Below, piece by piece: positions 23,075-28,358 of a DNA stretch of 28,358 nt (the first letter of the stretch is position 1; every line of letters starts with the position of its first letter). The notes below the pieces were generated by a model that saw nothing but the letters and a program-made list of their open reading frames with translations, did no database searches and was not told the DNA's origin. Made by a program: the position numbers and the translations under genes. Origin of the DNA: CAYXRK01 sp964467615 (lineage in GTDB: Bacteria > Hydrogenedentota > Hydrogenedentia > Hydrogenedentales > GCA-2746185); NCBI GenBank assembly GCA_964467615.1, contig CAYXRK010000046.1:1-28358 (forward strand), read 5' to 3'.

Positions 23075-25363
23075 TTACACCGAGGCGTCCGTTTCCGCCC
23101 GAATTTGCGCCAACATCTCGAGCGATCGCAGCGAGAGATTCGAACACGCGTCCAAGATTTTGCCCCCGTTCCCGCGCCGCATTTCCAAGCGCAGCTTCGT
23201 AAATTCCCGCGCCAACGGGACCACCTGTCCGCCCAATTGCCGGGCCCGATGCCGCTTGCCCTGGCCCACCAATCTGCATAGCGCCCCGTCGCAAGCACAC
23301 ACCGCGCTGCTCGCTTCGATTACCTTGGTGCGGGACTCCACGATCCGCGGCTCTTCGTACACCAAGTTCAGCAATTCGTCCCGCGCCGCGTCGACCTCCA
23401 GCAATTCCTCGTGCGGCGTCAAGTTGTTCGCGCGGGCGATGCGCCGCTCGACGTGCGATATGTCGATCGAGTACGCGCGCGCCAAATTCATGTTGTGTTG
23501 CATCTTGAGTATGTCGCTGTCCGTCAACCGCGTCGCGATGACATCGCGCCATTTCTCGCAGACGTCCGGCGCGGCGACCAACACGATGCGCGCCTGGCCC
23601 GGAAACATCTCGTAGTGCGCCCTGCGGCCCATCGGCGTCCACTCGCGCGAAACGACGTAGTGCGTCACGTCGAAGAACTGGCAACCGGAGGTGGCGTCCG
23701 CGGGAATGTCGAAGTTCACGCCCTGCATTTCCCGTACGTCGTTGCTTACGGTGATGTAGAGCGAGAAATCCGGGCCCCGCAGGTGATAGCGCCCGAGCCG
23801 CGGGATTCCGGGCCGAATCTCAAATTCCTTCTCGCTCGTCACGTTCGTCTTGAACCACTCCTCCGTCTCGTCTTCGGGCTTGGATTCCAGCAGCAGCGGG
23901 GCGATCGCGTTCACGAGTTTCATCCGCTGCATCAACTCGAGCCACAGATCGCTGAACGTCAAGAACGGTCCCGTCAATGTTCGCTGCACGCGCCCGCGCA
24001 CCCACACCGGATCGTTGTGGTACGAGTACGCGAACCAACCGCGCGCCCCGTTTGCGACCGAGAGATTTACCATCAATCGCATTTCGGGGCAGGTGCTCCA
24101 CTCAGGCGTCTCCGTCGGGTACACAAACGCCGGCGCAGCCACCCAAAATTGACGCGCACCGCCGAGATCGACATGCGCCCGCACCGCCCTACCCACGTCC
24201 CATGGCCGACGTGACGCGAAGTAACCGATTCCCGAGGCGCTGTAGAAAGGCGCGAACAACGGATACGCGTTAGGGTACCGGGCAATGATCGCGACCGGAT
24301 GGTTGGGGTCGGCCTCTTCTATTCGTTCCTTGGCGTCCAACACCTCGTGCAGGTTCTGCTCGATAGGCTCACCGCCAAGCATGCGCGCGAATATCGTCTT
24401 CGAGTCCGCGTATGGCCGAATGTGTTTCTCGATGACCCGATCTTGTGCTTCTTTCGGACCGCCGAGCGGAAACTCGTGTCGCGTGACGATGCGGATTTGA
24501 AAACTTTCCGCGAGCTTCAGCAAGTCGCGCCACTCCGCGTCGTCGAGGTGGTCCGAATTTGCCAGCGCGATCGCGTTGTGGTGAGAGTTCACCATGTCCT
24601 GCAGCGCGAGGCCCCAATACTCCGCGTCCGATACGCCGAGCATCTTGGCCAGCCGCTTCGCCGAGACCGCGTCCATATACACACCAAGCGGCAAGAATGT
24701 CGCCAGTTCCTTGTATTCGCGCGTGTGCTGTTTCCGCTCCGCGAGGACGGCGTTGCCTTTCTTGTAGGCGTCCTTCTCCAAGCGGGTCATCGCGCGGAAC
24801 CGGACGCTCGCGATTTCCATGGATTCGAGCGTTCGCGTCGGAGAGTAAAGTCGAACTACCACGTTGTCGACGCGCGCCGGAAATCCGAAATGGTGCGTTG
24901 TACGCGCCACAGTGGTCCATTCGCGCGATTTCGGCAACGCCCCGAAGTGCGAGCCGCCTTCGTACGTCCACATCCAGGTAGGGTGTGCGTGGTCGCTTGT
25001 ACAGCGGTACGTGATTTCGACGATTGGATAGCGCGCCGTGTCGATAGGTAGCTTCGGCTCCTCAACGTCGATCGTGCTAAATGGCACCCAATACCTCGGG
25101 TCATCCTCGGACAAGCTGTCGATCCGGGTCACATGCCGAAAATCACCTTCAAGATGTACGCCATCTTCCGTCGTCGTGCGCTTCGCGGGTATGCCGCGCC
25201 ACTCGACCGACGCCTCAAGATCGGTGGACTTCCATTCCTTCAATCCCGTGCCCGAAAACTCGACCGACTTCGACCCTATCGCCGCCGGATCGTACTTCTC
25301 CAGCAAAATGCTCAAGTACCCAAGATATTCGTAACGCGTTACGTCCATTCGGCTAGTGTCCAC
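23075..25363 (-). CDS. Large protein of unknown function with possible carbohydrate-binding and glycosidase-like regions
   Basis: The protein has 762 residues from a GTG at 25363; an ATG at 25348 (five codons in) is equally likely, and neither has a clear ribosome binding site. No signal peptide or membrane segment is evident. Residues about 35-195 look like a beta-sandwich (YPIVEITYRCTSDHAHPTWMW, DNVVVRLYSPTRTLESMEIASVRFRAM), similar in style to carbohydrate-binding folds. Residues about 220-480 alternate strands and helices in the manner of a TIM-barrel glycosidase (LPLGVYMDAVSAKRLAKMLG, PVAIIARYPNAYPLF, ARGWFAYSYHNDPVW). A beta-rich section and a charged helical C-terminus (about 620-760, DVCEKWRDVIATRLTDSD) follow. 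These are structural impressions only; I do not recognise the family. It stands alone between tRNA-Gln and the isocitrate dehydrogenase gene. Confidence 0.75.
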   Translation of the reverse strand: MDTSRMDVTRYEYLGYLSILLEKYDPAAIGSKSVEFSGTGLKEWKSTDLEASVEWRGIPAKRTTTEDGVHLEGDFRHVTRIDSLSEDDPRYWVPFSTIDVEEPKLPIDTARYPIVEITYRCTSDHAHPTWMWTYEGGSHFGALPKSREWTTVARTTHHFGFPARVDNVVVRLYSPTRTLESMEIASVRFRAMTRLEKDAYKKGNAVLAERKQHTREYKELATFLPLGVYMDAVSAKRLAKMLGVSDAEYWGLALQDMVNSHHNAIALANSDHLDDAEWRDLLKLAESFQIRIVTRHEFPLGGPKEAQDRVIEKHIRPYADSKTIFARMLGGEPIEQNLHEVLDAKERIEEADPNHPVAIIARYPNAYPLFAPFYSASGIGYFASRRPWDVGRAVRAHVDLGGARQFWVAAPAFVYPTETPEWSTCPEMRLMVNLSVANGARGWFAYSYHNDPVWVRGRVQRTLTGPFLTFSDLWLELMQRMKLVNAIAPLLLESKPEDETEEWFKTNVTSEKEFEIRPGIPRLGRYHLRGPDFSLYITVSNDVREMQGVNFDIPADATSGCQFFDVTHYVVSREWTPMGRRAHYEMFPGQARIVLVAAPDVCEKWRDVIATRLTDSDILKMQHNMNLARAYSIDISHVERRIARANNLTPHEELLEVDAARDELLNLVYEEPRIVESRTKVIEASSAVCACDGALCRLVGQGKRHRARQLGGQVVPLAREFTKLRLEMRRGNGGKILDACSNLSLRSLEMLAQIRAETDASV

Positions 25364-25410
25364 ATTTCGTATGTCTACCCATAGGTGTCTTCATGTGTTT
25401 CAACAGCGCC

Positions 25411-26427
25411 TCATCCGCCGTTTAGACGCCGGATGACGGCCTTCGCAAATTCATTTGTGGTGGCCGAGCCGCCAAGGTCGCGGGTCAACTCGTCTTTTCG
25501 TCCGTCTTCAAGCACGGCGTCATACGCGGTGCGAATCCGCTCCGCCGGCGACGTTTCGCCGAGAAAACGCAACATCATTACGCCGCTCATGATAAGAGCG
25601 AGCGGGTTGGCTACGTTCTTCCCGGCCAAGTCTGGGGCGCTCCCGTGGACCGCCTCGAACACCGCGCAATCGTCCCCAATGTTCGCTCCGGGTACCACGC
25701 CAAGCCCTCCCACCAGCCCCGCGCAGAGGTCGCTGATGAAATCACCGTAGAAGTTTTCCAACAACAGCATGTCGAACCGCGTGGGATCGCGGACGATCTG
25801 CATGCACCCGTTGTCGATAATCATCTCGTCGTAGTCTACGCCGTGCTTGTCCTGACGATGGACCTCCCGCGAGCAATCCAGGAACAATCCGTCGGCCATC
25901 TTCAATATATTGGCTTTGTGAAATACGGTGATGCGTTTGCGGCCCCGCTCGCAGGCATAGTTGAACGCGAACCGCGCAATTCTCTCGCAGGCCTTCCGCG
26001 TTGTAATCTTGAGGCTCTGCACGACGCCGGGCACGATCTCATTCTCGATGCCCGAGTACAGACCTTCGGTGTTTTCGCGGATTACGACGATATCGACGTT
26101 TTCATATCGCGTCTTGATCCCCGGCATCGAGCGCACCGGCCGCACCGCCGCGTACAAATCAAGCCCCTTGCGCAGCGCGACGTTCACGCTAGTGTGACCG
26201 CGTCCGACGGGTGTCGTAATGGGCCCCTTAAGCGCCACCCCCGCCTCGCGAATCGCGTCAAGCGTCAGCCTCGGCAAGAACGCGCCGTACTGCTCCGCCG
26301 CTTCGGCACCGGCCGGGACGATCTTCCAGTCCAACTCGGCCCCCGAAGCATCTAGGACGAGCCGCGTGGCTTTTGCCACTTCGGGGCCGATGCCGTCACC
26401 CGGAATTAGACAAACCGTATGCGCCAA
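25411..26427 (-). CDS. NAD-type isocitrate dehydrogenase (isocitrate/isopropylmalate dehydrogenase family)
   Basis: The protein has 338 residues from a TTG at 26427, chosen because GGAGG lies five bases upstream and the family's N-terminus (HTVCLIPGDGIGPEV) follows directly. A longer reading to 26541 adds 38 unconserved residues. Motifs: ALKGPITTPVGRG, SVNVALRKGLDLYAAVRP with the substrate arginines, VVIRENTEGLYSGIEN, VFHKANILKMADGLF with the catalytic Lys, DNGCMQIV, and AVFEAVHGSAPDLAGKNVANPLAL. The ENTEGLYSGIEN and SLKITTR segments favour the short NAD-dependent isocitrate dehydrogenase over 3-isopropylmalate dehydrogenase. The reaction would be isocitrate to 2-oxoglutarate in the TCA cycle. 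Homoisocitrate or tartrate dehydrogenase cannot be excluded without alignment. Confidence 0.88.
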   Translation of the reverse strand: MAHTVCLIPGDGIGPEVAKATRLVLDASGAELDWKIVPAGAEAAEQYGAFLPRLTLDAIREAGVALKGPITTPVGRGHTSVNVALRKGLDLYAAVRPVRSMPGIKTRYENVDIVVIRENTEGLYSGIENEIVPGVVQSLKITTRKACERIARFAFNYACERGRKRITVFHKANILKMADGLFLDCSREVHRQDKHGVDYDEMIIDNGCMQIVRDPTRFDMLLLENFYGDFISDLCAGLVGGLGVVPGANIGDDCAVFEAVHGSAPDLAGKNVANPLALIMSGVMMLRFLGETSPAERIRTAYDAVLEDGRKDELTRDLGGSATTNEFAKAVIRRLNGG

Positions 26428-26459
26428 GACCGCCTCCGAAACCCTTGAGTGACACGAAC

Positions 26460-26488
26460 AGTGTACGGTCGCGCCGATGCCGAAACAA
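26460..26488 (-). promoter_or_regulatory. Possible promoter for the isocitrate dehydrogenase gene
   Basis: On the minus strand TTGTTT (26483-26488) and TACACT (26460-26465) are separated by 17 bases, lying about 33 bases before the TTG start. Matches to consensus are three and four of six, so this is tentative. Confidence 0.3.
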
Positions 26489-26519
26489 TATCCGTTTGCT
26501 TCGGCTGAGGCATAACCGG

Positions 26520-26548
26520 ATGACTTTCGACCCGACCGCACGTATAGT
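26520..26548 (+). promoter_or_regulatory. Probable promoter for the amidohydrolase gene
   Basis: ATGACT (26520-26525, four of six matches to -35) is followed after 17 bases by TATAGT (26543-26548, five of six matches to -10). Transcription would begin about 24 bases before the GTG at 26579, leaving room for AAAGGAGA (26566-26573). Confidence 0.45.
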
Positions 26549-26578
26549 CATCGCTCCGCCTGATTAAAGGAGACTTAC

Positions 26579-27898
26579 GTGAAGCGTTATTCCCTGCGCG
26601 GCCTCGTGTTCGCAACAATCGTTGCCTCGCATTCTCATGCCGATACTTTTATTCACGCCGGCCGGCTCATCGATGGTATTTCAAATGCGCCCCGAGAACG
26701 CGTCACCGTCGTCATTCACGAAAACGCATTCGCGCGCGTTGAGGACGGATATCTCGCCGTTGGGCCGGATGACAAGGTCATTGACCTCTCTGCCTGCACC
26801 GTGATGCCCGGATTGATGGACATGCACACGCACCTCTCTTCGCAACAGTCGAAGGAATCCTACACGGAAGATTTTTTCATGAACCCGGCCGACACCGCTC
26901 TCCGTTCCACGGTCTACGCGCGGCGGACGCTGATGGCGGGGTTCACGACGGTACGCGATCTCGGCGACGACGGCGTTACGGTGGTGTCGTTGCGCAACGC
27001 GATCAACCGTGGCTGGATCACGGGGCCGCGAATCTATACGGCAGGCAAGGCCCTAGCGACCACCGGCGGCCACGCCGATCCGACAAACGGCGTCAACGAG
27101 AAACTTGAAGGCGATCCCGGGCCAAAGGACGGGGTCATCAATGGGCCGGACGAAGCGCGCAAGGCAGTCCGCCAACGATACAAGGACCACGCCGACCTCA
27201 TTAAACTGACCGCGACCGGAGGCGTGCTTAGCCTTGCCACGAGCGGACAGAACCCACAGTTCACCGACGCGGAATTGAAGGCAATCGTAGAGACCGCCAA
27301 CGACTACGGGTTCACGGTCGCCGTCCACGCGCACGGTGCGGAGGGCATGAAGCGCGCGGTGCTTGCCGGGGTCACGTCCATCGAACACGGCACGTTCATG
27401 ACCGATGAAATCATGAAACTGATGAAGAAACGGGGTACGTACTACGTTCCTACGGTTCTCACGGGCGTTTGGGTCGCCGAGAAGGCGAAGGAGGAGGGTT
27501 TCTTCCCGGCGGTGGTGCGACCGAAAGCCGCGAGTATCGGCTCCCAGATCGAGGGAACGTTCGCCAAGGCGTACAAGGCCGGCGTGAAGATTGCCTTCGG
27601 CACGGACACCGGCGTCTCCCCGCACGGCGACAATGCTCGCGAGTTCGAGTTGATGGTCCGAAACGGCATGCCGCCGATGGAGGCGATTCAGTCAGCCACA
27701 ATGGGCGGCGCCTCCTTGCTCCGAGTCAACGCAAAACTCGGGAGCGTCGAGTCCGGAAAACTCGCCGACCTCGTCGCAGTCAAAGGCGATCCGCTTGAGG
27801 ACATCACGCAAATGACGCACGTCGACTTCGTCATGAAGGAAGGTGTCGTCTACAAACAAGACGGGGCGGAACTAATCCAGCCCCAGCGAACGGAGTAG
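26579..27898 (+). CDS. Exported amidohydrolase (imidazolonepropionase/prolidase-like)
   Basis: The protein has 439 residues from a GTG at 26579 with AAAGGAGA about six bases upstream. A short signal peptide (MKRYSLRGLVFATIVASHSHA) suggests export. It is a binuclear-metal amidohydrolase: HTH at 83-85 in PGLMDMHTHL, the lysine expected to be carboxylated in LIKLTATGG (Lys209), HAHG (His250, His252), SIEHGTF (His270) and the catalytic aspartate in FGTDTGVSPHG (Asp343). The ending LGSVESGKLADLVAVKGDPLEDI is the usual composite-domain closure. The pattern is close to exported Xaa-Pro dipeptidase/imidazolonepropionase-like enzymes that cleave dipeptides or N-acyl amino acids; the true substrate cannot be read off. 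It diverges from the isocitrate dehydrogenase gene and ends two bases from a convergent gene. Confidence 0.9.
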   Translation: MKRYSLRGLVFATIVASHSHADTFIHAGRLIDGISNAPRERVTVVIHENAFARVEDGYLAVGPDDKVIDLSACTVMPGLMDMHTHLSSQQSKESYTEDFFMNPADTALRSTVYARRTLMAGFTTVRDLGDDGVTVVSLRNAINRGWITGPRIYTAGKALATTGGHADPTNGVNEKLEGDPGPKDGVINGPDEARKAVRQRYKDHADLIKLTATGGVLSLATSGQNPQFTDAELKAIVETANDYGFTVAVHAHGAEGMKRAVLAGVTSIEHGTFMTDEIMKLMKKRGTYYVPTVLTGVWVAEKAKEEGFFPAVVRPKAASIGSQIEGTFAKAYKAGVKIAFGTDTGVSPHGDNAREFELMVRNGMPPMEAIQSATMGGASLLRVNAKLGSVESGKLADLVAVKGDPLEDITQMTHVDFVMKEGVVYKQDGAELIQPQRTE

Positions 27899-27900
27899 TC

Positions 27901-28296
27901 CTACAGGAACCGAATCGTCATCGGATATCTGTAGTCTTCGCCGTCATTCGCCTTGATTCCCGCGTAGATGGGCAAGGCCACATCGATAAGACCCATGATC
28001 ACGACGACCGGAATGAGCAAAAACCCGATGACTATGAACAGGAGAATGACCATAACGATGGACGTTACGGCGATGTATATCCACATCGAAATCTGAAAAT
28101 TCAGCGCTTCACGGCCTTGGCGATCGATGAAGGGGTGTTCATCCCGCTTCGCAAGCCAAATAATCAATTGCACGATGAATCCCGGAATGCCTACGAGCCC
28201 GCTCAACGCGGCCAAGTGGCAAAACATGGCCCACTTGCGCGCCTCCCGGTCAGGTACGTCGTGAGAGTAGGGGTCACGGTAGTCGTCGTCGTACAT
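27901..28296 (-). CDS. DUF4870 membrane protein
   Basis: The protein has 131 residues; the ATG at 28296 follows AAGGAAGGGA. An acidic Tyr/Asp-rich start (MYDDDYRDPYSHD) is followed by three hydrophobic segments (about 24-49, 73-92 and 93-114) and a short polar end. The motifs WAMFCHLAALSGLVGIPG, HPFIDRQGREALNFQISMWIY and YAGIKANDGEDYRYPMTIRFL match DUF4870 (Tic20-like small membrane proteins), whose function is not established. The stop lies two bases from that of the convergent amidohydrolase, with no terminator between them. Confidence 0.9.
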   Translation of the reverse strand: MYDDDYRDPYSHDVPDREARKWAMFCHLAALSGLVGIPGFIVQLIIWLAKRDEHPFIDRQGREALNFQISMWIYIAVTSIVMVILLFIVIGFLLIPVVVIMGLIDVALPIYAGIKANDGEDYRYPMTIRFL

Positions 28297-28358
28297 GGTC
28301 CCTTCCTTATTCTAATTCGCTTTCAAAATGAGACTAACCATGTTACACTAGGGTCATG

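Noticed and set aside
25331..25342. 12-base palindrome GTAACGCGTTAC near the start of the 762-residue protein
   Set aside because: It lies within the coding sequence, has no second copy, and is explained by codons for a V-T-R-Y stretch.
28321..28349. TTTCAA - 17 bases - TACACT at the right edge, just before an ATG at 28356
   Set aside because: Only three and four of six consensus matches, and the downstream gene is outside the window, so a promoter cannot be supported.
1..28358. CRISPR arrays, transposases, integrases, toxin-antitoxin pairs or phage genes
   Set aside because: None seen on either strand; no direct-repeat arrays or mobile-element ends were found by eye.

Overview
The window is a GC-rich, densely packed bacterial chromosome segment with no phage, IS or CRISPR content. 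No stretch over 300 bases lacks a gene. Many starts are GTG or TTG with purine-rich ribosome binding sites, and many genes overlap by 1-8 bases. The gene content (a MoxR/DUF58/DUF4129/DUF4350/SpoIIM/RDD cluster, many zinc-ribbon membrane proteins, exported orphan proteins, and heterotrophic acyl-CoA and isocitrate dehydrogenases) resembles uncultured Gram-negative-type lineages such as Candidatus Hydrogenedentota or other PVC/Planctomycetota-like bacteria. That placement is an inference from memory of such genomes. The run of ten Ns suggests a draft or metagenome assembly.

Layout. Positions 1-2715 (+) hold the 3' end of a molybdenum-hydroxylase FAD subunit, an exported DUF1326-type protein with a strong terminator, an exported orphan protein with its own terminator, and a small putative lipoprotein. 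Positions 2927-12649 (+) form one tightly coupled ten-gene run. Four small membrane proteins come first, three of them with zinc-finger modules. They are followed by a DUF4129 protein, a DUF4350 protein, a MoxR AAA+ ATPase, a DUF58 protein, a SpoIIM-family protein and an RDD protein. The last five resemble a cluster known from actinobacteria and other phyla. The zinc-finger front half is the least familiar part of the window.

Positions 12655-26427 (-) carry metabolism and housekeeping, listed here from low to high coordinate: a TPR protein, cysK, a glutaryl-CoA-dehydrogenase-like gene, folC, accD, a coiled-coil zinc-ribbon protein, ilvC (with a strong terminator), ilvN, pth, rplY/ctc, prs, tRNA-Gln(UUG), a 762-residue protein of unknown function and a NAD-type isocitrate dehydrogenase. 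Transcription runs from high to low coordinate, so prs-ctc-pth-ilvN-ilvC reads as one operon behind tRNA-Gln. accD-folC overlap and are followed by the acyl-CoA dehydrogenase. Positions 26579-27898 (+) encode an exported amidohydrolase, divergent from isocitrate dehydrogenase. Positions 27901-28296 (-) encode a DUF4870 membrane protein.

The prs gene is interrupted by ten Ns. The flanking bases allow its C-terminus to be reconstructed: the expected reading frame resumes only if the contig ends overlap by three bases. No complete novel defence or mobile system is visible. The best candidate for an undescribed module is the zinc-finger membrane protein set fused transcriptionally to the MoxR cluster.
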